Shown here: in pieces, positions 1 to 7,293 of the stretch
How the letters are laid out: each line of letters begins with the position of its first letter
How positions within the stretch are numbered: the stretch's first letter is position 1
Assembly (NCBI GenBank): GCA_900547255.1
Contig: URGC01000058.1
Location: forward strand, 1 to 15,943
Origin: an uncultured Eubacterium sp.
GTDB lineage: Bacteria; Bacillota; Clostridia; Lachnospirales; Lachnospiraceae
Length of the DNA stretch: 15,943 nucleotides
Direction of reading: 5' to 3'
The notes under the pieces: model-generated
The model's input: the letters and a program-made list of their open reading frames with translations, nothing else
Told to the model about the DNA's origin: nothing
Database searches by the model: none
Position numbers and translations under genes: made by a program

Positions 1-208
1 ATGCCTTGTGTCTGAAAGTAGGTGCACTTAAATCAAATGCTACAGTTATATATTCAGGCTTTTCCTCATCAATAAAACGGAACATTATATTTAAAAAGCC
101 AAACAAAGCATTAGTGTGTATTCCCTCACTGTTAGTAAGGTCTGGCACACCATAAAAAGCTCTGTTTAATATGCTGTGTCCGTCAATTAGCATAATTTTT
201 TTACTCAT
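1..208 (-). CDS. polA: DNA polymerase I, N-terminal fragment (runs off left edge)
   Basis: This is the first 69 codons of DNA polymerase I, which fills gaps and removes RNA primers during replication and repair. Only the start of the N-terminal 5'-3' exonuclease (FEN-like) domain is present. It opens with MSKKIMLIDGHSILNRAFYG; the LIDGHS-x-NRAFY block carries the first metal-binding Asp of the family. The later stretch ITVAFDLSAPTFRHKA matches the conserved VFD...FRH region. The ATG at 206-208 follows a GGGAG ribosome binding site (215-219) at six bases. The gene starts 27 bases after the small zinc-finger-like gene upstream and is probably cotranscribed with it. The rest of the exonuclease domain and the polymerase domain lie outside the window, so whether the full enzyme has a proofreading domain cannot be judged. 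Family assignment is firm despite the short length. Confidence 0.9.
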   Translation of the reverse strand, partial: MSKKIMLIDGHSILNRAFYGVPDLTNSEGIHTNALFGFLNIMFRFIDEEKPEYITVAFDLSAPTFRHKA

Positions 209-235
209 ATATAACTCCCATTCCTGCATGCTGCA

Positions 236-604
236 TTAAAAAAATTTAATAATTATCAGAACCAGAAGGACGATAAGAATCATGCCATTAGAAAATAAAG
301 TCACTGAATTCATCGTTTTCTCGTTTTCTTTGTACCAGTTAAGGTAATGTATCCTGTCTTTAAGGCGCTGTTCAACTAATCCCTTAAAATCAAAAACATT
401 GAGATATTTCTGATATTGAGGGTTTATATTTTTCTCGTCATAATCATTAAGACCATATTCAATTATACAGTATATCTCCAATTCCTCTTTACAATCATCG
501 CAGTTAATGACATGCTCAACGAAATTTTTCTCGTTTTTGTAGGACATGTCATCATTCTGAAATGCTGGTATCTGCTGTTGATATAATTTACATGTATTCA
601 TCAT
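236..604 (-). CDS. Small single-pass membrane protein with HxxxCxxC zinc-finger-like N-terminus
   Basis: I do not recognise a named family for this 122-residue protein. The N-terminus has Cys5, then HVINCDDC with His31, Cys35 and Cys38, the C...HxxxCxxC layout of anti-sigma-factor zinc fingers (zf-HC2). A charged, tyrosine-rich cytoplasmic-type linker of about 60 residues follows. One hydrophobic helix at about 102-119 (MILIVLLVLIIIKFF) sits at the very C-terminus, so it resembles a tail-anchored protein with the zinc finger in the cytoplasm. Two adjacent ATG codons could start it (604 or 601); GAGG at 611-614 serves either. It follows the tRNA terminator and precedes polA by 27 bases. No sigma factor gene is adjacent, so an anti-sigma role is only an analogy. 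It is likely a real gene: good ribosome binding site, sensible composition, tight spacing to polA. Confidence 0.72.
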   Translation of the reverse strand: MMNTCKLYQQQIPAFQNDDMSYKNEKNFVEHVINCDDCKEELEIYCIIEYGLNDYDEKNINPQYQKYLNVFDFKGLVEQRLKDRIHYLNWYKENEKTMNSVTLFSNGMILIVLLVLIIIKFF

Positions 605-640
605 ATATTACCTCGTATGGCGTATCTGACCCACCATGAT

Positions 641-678
641 ATTGATAAAAAGCCCACCAGTATAAACTGATGGGCTTT
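641..678 (-). terminator. Intrinsic terminator after tRNA-Leu
   Basis: Read on the minus strand, a 12-bp stem (arms 667-678 and 649-660, one G-U pair, six-base loop 661-666) is followed by a run of five T residues (counting the end of the stem arm and flanking bases) and more T-rich sequence. The stem core is AAAGCCC/GGGCTTT. It lies 16 bases past the tRNA 3' end and is the first terminator after the NlpC/P60-glgA-tRNA stretch, so it probably ends that whole unit. Confidence 0.85.
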
Positions 679-693
679 AACATACATATCTAA

Positions 694-776
694 TGCAGGA
701 GAAGGGATTTGAACCCTCACGATGTCACCACCGGTGGATTTTGAGTCCACTGCGTCTGCCGTTCCGCCACTCCTGC
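694..776 (-). tRNA. tRNA-Leu (anticodon CAA)
   Basis: A class II tRNA of 83 bases. The 7-bp acceptor stem pairs GCAGGAG (776-770) with CTCCTGC (701-695), and the discriminator A is at 694. The D stem is GCG/CGC, the anticodon stem GTGGA/TCCAC with loop CTCAAAA, giving anticodon CAA, which reads UUG leucine codons. A 15-base variable arm forms a 4-bp stem (GGTG/CATC), as expected for tRNA-Leu. The T arm is GAGGG-TTCAAAT-CCCTT. The 3' CCA is not encoded and must be added by tRNA nucleotidyltransferase. It sits 91 bases downstream of glgA with no terminator between. A possible own promoter (TTGCTT, 17 bases, TAGACT, roughly 817-845) is weak, so processing from the glgA transcript is also possible. 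Confidence 0.97.
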
Positions 777-782
777 AAATGT

Positions 783-808
783 GTGCTGTAAGCATACGCC
801 TACAGCAC
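783..808 (-). repeat. 8-bp inverted repeat in the leader of tRNA-Leu
   Basis: GTGCTGTA at 783-790 and TACAGCAC at 801-808 form a perfect 8-bp hairpin with a 10-base loop. It ends seven bases before the tRNA 5' end on the minus strand. No T run follows, so it does not look like a terminator of glgA. A structure that marks or protects the tRNA precursor is possible, but this is inference. Confidence 0.5.
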
Positions 809-867
809 CGCAAGACTTAAATAGTCTATCATAATAGCTGTAAAAAAGCAAGTTTGTTATGTATATT

Positions 868-2304
868 TTATAATCTATTATACAATTCCTCGTATTTTCT
901 TGCAGAATTATCCCATGAGAAATCTTTCTTCATAGCCCTGTCGACAATCTTATTCCACTCTCTCTTATGATTATAGAACACACTCTTTGCATAGTTAATA
1001 ATGCCAAGCATCTCATGTGCATTATAATTAGCGAATGAAAATCCTGTTCCAGTACTCTCATATTCGTTGTATGGCTCAACAGTATCTTTAAGACCACCCG
1101 TTTCACGGACAATTGGAATTGTACCATATCTTAAACTCATTAACTGGCTCAGACCACATGGCTCGAATAATGATGGCATTAAGAATGCATCACATGCAGC
1201 ATATATCTTATGTGACATCTCTTCTGAGTAATAGATATTAGCTGATACTCTGTCGTTATATTTCCAGTCATAATGTCTGAACATATTCTCGTACTTTTCT
1301 TCACCGGTTCCAAGAACGACAAGCTGTACATCCTCTGTACATATCTGATCCATAACGTATGCGATAAGGTCAAATCCCTTCTGGTCTGTTAATCTTGAAA
1401 CAATACCAATCATGAATACATTCTTGTCTTCCTTCAAACCAAGCTGCTTCTGTAATGCAACCTTGTTCTTCCACTTCTCTTTACGGAATGTAACCTGATT
1501 GTATCTTGCTGTAAGTGACTGGTCTGTCTCTGGATTATAAACTTCATAGTCAATACCATTAACTATACCAGTAAGGCAGTTTGAACGCGCATTCATAAGT
1601 CCGTCAAGATGCTCACCATAGAAAGGTGTCTTAATCTCTTCTGCATATGTAGCACTTACTGTTGTAACCTGATCTGCATATACAATACCGCCCTTAAGAT
1701 AATTGGCATCATTGTATGCTTCAAGCTTGTCTGATGTAAAGTATTCATCAGGAAGACCTGTTATATCTTTGACCTTTTTAAGATCCCATATACCCTGGAA
1801 TTTGAGGTTATGTATTGTGATTATCGACTTGATGCCCTTGTAGAAATCACCCTGTGAAAATCTTTCTTTGAGATAAACTGGAACAAGACCAGTCTGCCAG
1901 TCATGGCAGTGTATAATATCCGGCTTAAATCCTAATACTGGTATCGCTGATAATGCAGCCTTGCTAAAGAATGCAAATTTCTCAATATCTTCGTGAATCC
2001 AGCTATATGGCTTAGGACCTGAGAAATAGAACTCATTATCAATAAAGTAAAATGTGATTCCGTCGTACTCGAGCTCAAGAACGCCTACATACTGTGAGCG
2101 CCATGCAAGGTCAATATAAAAATGTGTCTTATAGACCATCTTCTGGCGGTATTCCCAAGGTATACACATATACTTAGGAATCATAACTCTTACATCGTAT
2201 TCATCTTTATTAAAGTATTTAGGCAGTGATCCAACAACATCGGCAAGCCCCCCAGTCTTAATAAATGGAACACATTCGGATGCAATAAATAAAACATTCT
2301 TCAT
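868..2304 (-). CDS. glgA: Glycogen (starch) synthase, ADP-glucose type
   Basis: A GT5-family glucosyltransferase of 478 residues that transfers glucose from ADP-glucose to the non-reducing end of an alpha-1,4-glucan in the cytoplasm. Length is normal. The N-terminal Rossmann domain opens with the nucleotide-sugar motif KTGGLADV (16-23) and carries HCHDWQTGL (132-140). The C-terminal domain has VSRLTDQKG (302-310), the acid/retaining-GT motif EPCGLSQ (381-387) and ETGGLKDTV (401-409). The ATG at 2302-2304 was chosen because an ideal AGGAGG (2312-2317) precedes it by seven bases; an in-frame TTG at 2322 has no suitable site. The gene begins 28 bases after the NlpC/P60 gene, so the two are probably cotranscribed. 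No glgB, glgC, glgD or glgP is nearby, so the rest of glycogen metabolism is encoded elsewhere. Confidence 0.97.
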   Translation of the reverse strand: MKNVLFIASECVPFIKTGGLADVVGSLPKYFNKDEYDVRVMIPKYMCIPWEYRQKMVYKTHFYIDLAWRSQYVGVLELEYDGITFYFIDNEFYFSGPKPYSWIHEDIEKFAFFSKAALSAIPVLGFKPDIIHCHDWQTGLVPVYLKERFSQGDFYKGIKSIITIHNLKFQGIWDLKKVKDITGLPDEYFTSDKLEAYNDANYLKGGIVYADQVTTVSATYAEEIKTPFYGEHLDGLMNARSNCLTGIVNGIDYEVYNPETDQSLTARYNQVTFRKEKWKNKVALQKQLGLKEDKNVFMIGIVSRLTDQKGFDLIAYVMDQICTEDVQLVVLGTGEEKYENMFRHYDWKYNDRVSANIYYSEEMSHKIYAACDAFLMPSLFEPCGLSQLMSLRYGTIPIVRETGGLKDTVEPYNEYESTGTGFSFANYNAHEMLGIINYAKSVFYNHKREWNKIVDRAMKKDFSWDNSARKYEELYNRL

Positions 2305-2332
2305 ATCTTTTCCTCCTGTCAAGTATGATTTA

Positions 2333-3331
2333 TTACCAATAACGACGAACTGCTGTAATCGTCATAATATTCATCGAAGCTATCTTAACAACGTCTCCCG
2401 GAACAGATGCATGAATAATCTGTCCACCACCTATATATAATCCAACATGGCCTGGATAACATACTATATCACCCGGCTGGATATTGGATAAAGATACTGC
2501 CTGTCCACTATAAGCCTGTGAAGAACTTGACCTTGATAATCCAATACCATACTGTCTGAACAGATATGATGTAAAGCCTGAACAGTCAAAGCCTGAAGGA
2601 CTTGAACCACCTGATACATAAGGTGTTCCAAGTAACTGGTAAGCAAGGCTTATAACACCGCTTGCAACTGAAGAGTCGTTCCTTGCAGTTGTTGAATATG
2701 ATAATGAATATGAACTATTAACAGCACGCGCTGCTCTCTGCTGGGCGCTTGTAATCTTAGATACGATATCACTCTGTTCTTTTTTCAGGTCTTCAATTGT
2801 TGTGTACAAAGAAGCCTGCTTGTCATGAAGCTCAGTATCCATATTCTGGAGTTCAGCCATATCTGATTCAAGTTTCTGTTTGATTTCACTTATGCTTTTG
2901 GCAGTGTTAGACATCTCCTCTAACTTGGATCTGTCATAGCTGTATACCTGCTGTACATATTCAGTCTTATTAAGGACTTCACTCATATTAGCAGATGATA
3001 ATAAAACATCTGATATAGATGCAGTCTGATCCTCGTACATATATTTGATTCTAAGCTTCATATCATCATACTGTGAATCAAATGTCTGCTGGGCTTTTTT
3101 CAAGTCTTCATTAGCCTTCTGGATTTCATCATTCTTATTAGCCATTGAGACTTCAAGCTCATCCATCTGTAACATTACGTATGCGAGTTCGTCTTCTATA
3201 TTGTCTATTTTATTCTGGTTCTGATTTTTCTGCTTCTGTAAATCTGTAATTGTATCTGCAAATGTAGTCATTCCCATAACAGAAGTTATTACAAGAGCTA
3301 CAGCAATTGATTTTAAAAACTTTTTATACAT
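2333..3331 (-). CDS. Secreted coiled-coil NlpC/P60 peptidoglycan endopeptidase (CwlO-like)
   Basis: This 332-residue protein is probably an exported cell-wall DL-endopeptidase that cleaves peptide stems of peptidoglycan. Residues 1-26 form a signal peptide (MYKKFLKS, hydrophobic core, FADT cleavage region). Residues about 28-200 are a long, charged coiled coil rich in K, E, Q and N, as in CwlO and the PcsB-like proteins that are activated by FtsEX. A Ser-rich linker leads to the NlpC/P60 domain (about 222-332), with catalytic Cys250 in FDCSGF, His295 in GHVGLYIG and a third polar residue His307 in IIHAS. All three are intact. An AAAGGTG site (3336-3342) precedes the ATG. A sigma-A-type promoter overlaps the end of spo0A upstream. 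Its own targets and an FtsEX dependence are inferred from the architecture only. Confidence 0.93.
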   Translation of the reverse strand: MYKKFLKSIAVALVITSVMGMTTFADTITDLQKQKNQNQNKIDNIEDELAYVMLQMDELEVSMANKNDEIQKANEDLKKAQQTFDSQYDDMKLRIKYMYEDQTASISDVLLSSANMSEVLNKTEYVQQVYSYDRSKLEEMSNTAKSISEIKQKLESDMAELQNMDTELHDKQASLYTTIEDLKKEQSDIVSKITSAQQRAARAVNSSYSLSYSTTARNDSSVASGVISLAYQLLGTPYVSGGSSPSGFDCSGFTSYLFRQYGIGLSRSSSSQAYSGQAVSLSNIQPGDIVCYPGHVGLYIGGGQIIHASVPGDVVKIASMNIMTITAVRRYW

Positions 3332-3355
3332 ATAACACCTTTAAATAAATTAATT

Positions 3356-3375
3356 AATAATATTCAGGTATTATT
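3356..3375 (-). repeat. AT-only 7-bp inverted repeat overlapping the NlpC/P60 promoter start region
   Basis: AATAATA (3356-3362) and TATTATT (3369-3375) flank TTCAGG. The right arm overlaps the -10 hexamer and the loop covers the expected start of transcription. It could be an operator or a weak terminator for spo0A. In such AT-rich DNA it may also be chance. Confidence 0.3.
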
Positions 3376-3401
3376 ATATAATTAATTTAATTTGTATTCA
3401 A
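3373..3401 (-). promoter_or_regulatory. Sigma-A-type promoter for the NlpC/P60-glgA unit
   Basis: On the minus strand TTGAAT (3396-3401), a 17-base spacer and TATAAT (3373-3378). The -35 hexamer lies within the last codons of spo0A and the -10 just past its stop. Transcription would start near 3366, about 35 bases before the ATG of the NlpC/P60 gene. The hexamers are identical to those of the spo0A promoter. Confidence 0.65.
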
Positions 3402-4185
3402 GTCTTATTTTATCTGCAATCAATGCAATGAATTCTGAGTTGGTTGGTTTGCCTTTTCCATTAGATATTGTATATCCGAACAGATCATTCAAAGTATCAG
3501 TGTTTCCGCGGTTCCAAGCAACTTCAATAGCATGTCTTATTGCACGTTCCACCCTGCTTGGAGTTGTCTGGTACATCTTAGCAATTGTCGGATATAAAAT
3601 TTTAGTGATGCAGTTAATCACTTCTGCATCTTTAATTGCAAGAATAATAGAATCTCTGAGGTAATTATAACCTTTGATATGTGCCGGAATACCTATATCG
3701 TGAATGATATTGGTTATCTCTGTCTCAAGGACATGCACATTAATAGCCTCATGATTAGAATTGATAAGAGGATTTGATGTTTTATGTACGTTTTTGTTAC
3801 TGCTTGTCTTAGGCTTTACTGCCCTGATTTTCTCTATTAAAGCCTGATTATCAAAAGGCTTCATAAAATAATAAACTGCCCCATTTTCAAAAGCATCCTC
3901 TGTAACAGCTTCTTTTCCCACCGAGCTGATTACAATAAATGCTGGAAACTTTTTAATCTTTTCATCTTTAAAAACCTTCTTCATAACCGTTATGCCATCA
4001 TCTTCAGGCATAATGATATCAAGAAGTACTACATCAGGTTCATACTTTTTTATAATCTCTAATGTATCTTTACCATTGTTAGCTGTGCCGACTACCTCCA
4101 TGTCGCGCTCCTCGCTGATAACTGCCCCTAAAACATTAACCATATCAGCGTTGTCGTCTGCTATTGCCACGCGCAAATTCTCCAT
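3382..4185 (-). CDS. spo0A: Spo0A, master response regulator of sporulation
   Basis: Spo0A is a phosphorylation-activated DNA-binding protein that switches cells into sporulation. The 267-residue product matches the family length. The receiver domain (about 1-122) has the acidic pair Asp10/Asp11, phosphoacceptor Asp56 in VVLLDIIMP, a switch Ser at 87-88 and Lys109 in FMKPFD. A flexible Asn/Ser/Lys-rich linker (about 124-148) joins the Spo0A-type effector domain (about 150-267), whose recognition helix region TPSRVERAIRHAIEVAW spans 208-224. The ATG at 4183-4185 has GGAGG (4194-4198) eight bases upstream; the longer in-frame extension lacks a site and would include it. spoIVB lies 139 bases upstream, as in Bacillus and Clostridia. 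A sigma-A promoter and a 0A box precede it. All key residues are intact. Confidence 0.98.
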   Translation of the reverse strand: MENLRVAIADDNADMVNVLGAVISEERDMEVVGTANNGKDTLEIIKKYEPDVVLLDIIMPEDDGITVMKKVFKDEKIKKFPAFIVISSVGKEAVTEDAFENGAVYYFMKPFDNQALIEKIRAVKPKTSSNKNVHKTSNPLINSNHEAINVHVLETEITNIIHDIGIPAHIKGYNYLRDSIILAIKDAEVINCITKILYPTIAKMYQTTPSRVERAIRHAIEVAWNRGNTDTLNDLFGYTISNGKGKPTNSEFIALIADKIRLEYKLN

Positions 4186-4247
4186 AAAAATAACCTCCAT
4201 AAGGTGATAACCTACCCAATTAGTTACCAACGAAAACTTCAAATATA

Positions 4248-4276
4248 ATTATATTTCCATATTTTACCATATTCAA
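4248..4276 (-). promoter_or_regulatory. Sigma-A-type promoter of spo0A
   Basis: On the minus strand TTGAAT (4271-4276), a 17-base spacer, TATAAT (4248-4253). This predicts a start near 4241 and a leader of about 56 bases before the spo0A ATG. The spacing and -10 are ideal. Confidence 0.75.
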
Positions 4277-4293
4277 GCCATATATATCGCAAT

Positions 4294-4301
4294 TTTCGAC
4301 A
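4294..4301 (-). promoter_or_regulatory. 0A box upstream of the spo0A promoter
   Basis: TGTCGAAA on the minus strand matches the Spo0A binding consensus TGTCGAA. It lies 17 bases upstream of the -35 hexamer. This placement fits autoregulation of spo0A by Spo0A-P, known in Bacillus subtilis; whether it activates or represses here cannot be read from the sequence. I saw no other exact copy of this box in the window. Confidence 0.7.
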
Positions 4302-4324
4302 TAGGTACTAAAAGATGGTTATTT

Positions 4325-5557
4325 TTAATCAGGTTTCAGCATATTTTCAATAAATATTCCATAACCTCTTGTGCTGTCCTGAACGAAAACGTGTGTAACA
4401 GCTCCAATAATTTTATCATCCTGTATTATAGGACATCCGCTCATTCCCTGCACAATCCCGTTAGTTATATCGAGAAGCTCCTTTGATGTGCACCGGAATG
4501 TTATATTTTTTTCATCGCGGTATGATATATCTTCAATCTCAATATCATACATCTTTAATTCACCGTCAAGATAAACGGATATATATGCTGCACCTTTACG
4601 GATTTCACGGTTAAAACCTACCTCATATGCTTTTAAATTATACTGTTTTATAAGGCTCTCACACTTGGAAGCCGGAATTGTCCCGAATACACCATATCTT
4701 GTATTGGCACTGATTAATCCGAGCTGGTTAGAATATGAATAGTCAATTGTTCCCACATATTCTCCCGGTGTATTCTCATGTCCCTGTGTAATAGATATAA
4801 TATTAGTATGGTATAAAAAGCCATTGGATGTGTTAAGAAGCTTTCCAGTTGATGCATCGCTCATGCCATGTCCAAGCGCACCATAATTGCCATTTTTATC
4901 AATATAAGTTATTGTGCCTATTCCCTGTGTGTCATCCTTAACCCATATTCCAAGCTTGTACTCAGAAGCTTCGTCCTTTTCAGGCGTTACATTAACTGTC
5001 TCATACACATTGTCTCTTATGAAACCGACACATAGCTCGCTTCCGTCACACTGCTTTAGAATGTCAGCAATCTGCTTCTTTTTGCTTACTGCTTCACCGT
5101 TGATGTCCACAATGTAATCACCGCTTATAAGATAATTTCTGCTCGGAGTGCATGTCTGCCCGTTTTCATTGATAAATTCAGCAGTATCAGCAACGAATAT
5201 GCCGTCAGTCTTAATGTATAAGCCGATAGGAAAACCGCCTGTATACAGTGAATTTTCTTCAAGGACAGACAATTTGCCAGATGGCATGGAAATAAGATTA
5301 AACAGCTTGTATTCAAGGGAATAGTCAGCTTTTTCTTTAGCCTGGAAAGTGACAGGCTTTGAAAAATTCACAGTCTGGTTAGTCTCTTTTATGACTGCGG
5401 TAACTGGAATGTCAAGGTCAACCACAGTATCCTTATTGCTGTATATATATAATTCTTCTGGCAGACTCTGTGAGATATGCCATATATAAATCAATAATGT
5501 ACTCAGTGAAAATGTCAAAAAAAATAATATCAATAGCTTGCTATGTCTGGCTTTCAT
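4325..5557 (-). CDS. spoIVB: SpoIVB signalling serine peptidase (S55)
   Basis: SpoIVB is secreted from the forespore into the intermembrane space, where it cleaves SpoIVFA and so triggers pro-sigma-K processing. The 410-residue protein has a Lys/Arg start and one N-terminal membrane/signal segment (about 8-25). A PDZ domain spans roughly 105-195 (GGFPIGLYI, SGDYIVDINGE). The S55 peptidase domain follows, with likely catalytic His230 (ALGHGMSD), Asp363 (LLDITNG) and Ser373 (GMSGCPI). The motif is GMSGCP where Bacillus has GMSGSP; the nucleophile Ser is kept. The ATG at 5555-5557 is preceded by GGAGG (5565-5569) at seven bases, which excludes the in-frame TTG at 5563. It starts 46 bases after recN. 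The late sporulation role would need a forespore-specific promoter, which I could not identify. Confidence 0.96.
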   Translation of the reverse strand: MKARHSKLLILFFLTFSLSTLLIYIWHISQSLPEELYIYSNKDTVVDLDIPVTAVIKETNQTVNFSKPVTFQAKEKADYSLEYKLFNLISMPSGKLSVLEENSLYTGGFPIGLYIKTDGIFVADTAEFINENGQTCTPSRNYLISGDYIVDINGEAVSKKKQIADILKQCDGSELCVGFIRDNVYETVNVTPEKDEASEYKLGIWVKDDTQGIGTITYIDKNGNYGALGHGMSDASTGKLLNTSNGFLYHTNIISITQGHENTPGEYVGTIDYSYSNQLGLISANTRYGVFGTIPASKCESLIKQYNLKAYEVGFNREIRKGAAYISVYLDGELKMYDIEIEDISYRDEKNITFRCTSKELLDITNGIVQGMSGCPIIQDDKIIGAVTHVFVQDSTRGYGIFIENMLKPD

Positions 5558-5603
5558 CTTCAAACCTCCATATAAAATCTATTGATATTATCTGCATATA
5601 TTA

Positions 5604-7277
5604 TTAATTTTTCTTTGCCAATTTTTTCATTTCTCTGGCGTTATTCAACGCTGCTTCCGTAACCTTCGCACCTCCGAGAAGTCTTGCAAGTTCATTGACA
5701 CTTTCTTCCTCATTGAGACTATGAATAGATGTCAGCGTTGTTGTCTTGTCAGCTTTTTTCTCAATTATAAAATGTTCATCTGACATTGCCGCAATCTGTG
5801 GAAGATGTGTGATACATATTATCTGATGGCTTGATGAGAGCTGTGATAATTTATTGCCTACCATCTGTGCAGTCACGCCGCTTATTCCAGCATCAATCTC
5901 ATCAAATATAAGTGTATCAGTGTCATCTTTATCTGCAATGACCGTTTTGAATGCCAGCATGATTCTTGATAATTCACCACCGGATGCGATTTTAGATAAA
6001 GGTTTTAAATCTTCACCGACATTCGTTGATATAAGAAAACGCATTTTATCAGTTCCATCAGCCTGAAATTTGTCCGTTTTTTCAAATTCTGGTCTAAAGT
6101 CATTGTTTAAAAAGTTAAGTTCAAAAAGACCTTTTGATACTGCCTTGCAGAGCTTGTCTGCTGATTTCTTTCTTGCATCTGTAAGCTTTTCAGCGGCAGC
6201 AGACAATTTGGTATTAATATCCTCTGACTGTGATTTTAACCCAGCATATATCTCATTAAAATTAAGCAGCTCATCAAGCTTTTTCTGGCTGTTACTGCTA
6301 TATTCAAGAATCTCTTCAATTGTTCTGCCATATTTTAATTTAAGAGAATTAATAAGATCCAGACGTTCTGACATATTATTATATTCTTTTTCTCTAAAAT
6401 CAAAGGAATCCATATAATCAGACATTCCCATCAAGGCATCGTTTATTATATCTTCGGCAGAAGACAATGTATCAACAATATCAGATAAAGATTCATCATA
6501 AGCTAAAGCCTGAGTAAGTAATTTAACAGATTGTCCTATACTGTCAGATACACTTTCATCATCATTGTCAAGAATCTGTCTTGCCGCTGACATGTGCTGT
6601 GCTATTTTCTGGTAATTAGACATTTTCTTAAATGTGCTTTCAAGCTCTTCATCTTCGCCTGGCTTTAAGGCGGCATCAGTTATCTCGTCAATCTGATATT
6701 CAAGAAGGTCTATCTCTCTGTTTCTTGCTGATTCATCACTGCTCATGCTTTGAATCTTGTCATTAAGCTCATTGTATGTGTTATAAAGCTTTGTATATGC
6801 ATCTGATAATGGCGCAATTGTATTATGTCCGAATAAATCAACCATATCAATATGCGTGCTCTCTTTTAGGAGAATCTGGTTATCATGCTGTCCGTGTATA
6901 TCTATAAGTATATGTGATACAGCCTTTACCTCACCGATAGTAAATGTCTCACCATTAATTTTGATTGTTGATTTTGATGGTGTGATTTTTCTTGAGATAA
7001 TTATAATCCCCTCTTCAAGTTCCTCTATGCCGTAATCTTTTAACTTTTTGATTTTATCAGCAGAATCGACTTTGAACGTCAGTTCTGTAAGGGCATAATC
7101 ACAGCCCTTTCTGATTATGTCAGCATTGACTTTGCCACCCAGGGCTATATTAACAGAACCAAGTATAATGGACTTACCTGCACCTGTTTCACCAGTCAGT
7201 ATATTAAGTCCGTTCTTAAAATCTATATCAGCTTCTTCGATAAGCGCAAGATTTTTAACATGAAGATTTGTAAGCAT
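5604..7277 (-). CDS. recN: DNA repair protein RecN
   Basis: RecN is an SMC-like ATPase that gathers DNA ends at double-strand breaks before RecA-dependent repair. The 557 residues match the family length. The N-terminal ATPase half has Walker A GETGAGKS (29-36) and the RecN hallmark IHGQHDNQ (127-134). Residues about 155-385 form two shorter coiled-coil arms around a central break. The C-terminal half has the ABC signature SGGELS (432-437), Walker B TLIFDE (455-460) and the H-loop His491 (ICITHLPQ). An AAGGAG site precedes the ATG at 7275-7277. It starts 16 bases after argR and is the last gene of the nusB-recN run. No LexA box was recognised upstream, so it is probably expressed with the operon. 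Confidence 0.98.
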   Translation of the reverse strand: MLTNLHVKNLALIEEADIDFKNGLNILTGETGAGKSIILGSVNIALGGKVNADIIRKGCDYALTELTFKVDSADKIKKLKDYGIEELEEGIIIISRKITPSKSTIKINGETFTIGEVKAVSHILIDIHGQHDNQILLKESTHIDMVDLFGHNTIAPLSDAYTKLYNTYNELNDKIQSMSSDESARNREIDLLEYQIDEITDAALKPGEDEELESTFKKMSNYQKIAQHMSAARQILDNDDESVSDSIGQSVKLLTQALAYDESLSDIVDTLSSAEDIINDALMGMSDYMDSFDFREKEYNNMSERLDLINSLKLKYGRTIEEILEYSSNSQKKLDELLNFNEIYAGLKSQSEDINTKLSAAAEKLTDARKKSADKLCKAVSKGLFELNFLNNDFRPEFEKTDKFQADGTDKMRFLISTNVGEDLKPLSKIASGGELSRIMLAFKTVIADKDDTDTLIFDEIDAGISGVTAQMVGNKLSQLSSSHQIICITHLPQIAAMSDEHFIIEKKADKTTTLTSIHSLNEEESVNELARLLGGAKVTEAALNNAREMKKLAKKN

Positions 7278-7293
7278 ATATTCTCCTTGAATA

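Noticed and set aside
601..813. An open frame of 70 codons on the minus strand
   Set aside because: It runs straight through tRNA-Leu and its terminator and has no ribosome binding site.
4202..4226. Possible 6-bp hairpin in the spo0A leader (GGTAAC with GTTATC)
   Set aside because: The stem is short, includes a G-U pair and has a long loop; no riboswitch or attenuator features accompany it.
5558..5640. Possible forespore (sigma-F/G) promoter before spoIVB
   Set aside because: No pair of -35 and -10 elements with correct spacing could be found; only AT-rich partial matches.
5854..6417. Plus-strand open frames inside recN
   Set aside because: They are antisense shadows of a well-supported gene, with Ser/Leu-rich composition and no ribosome binding sites.
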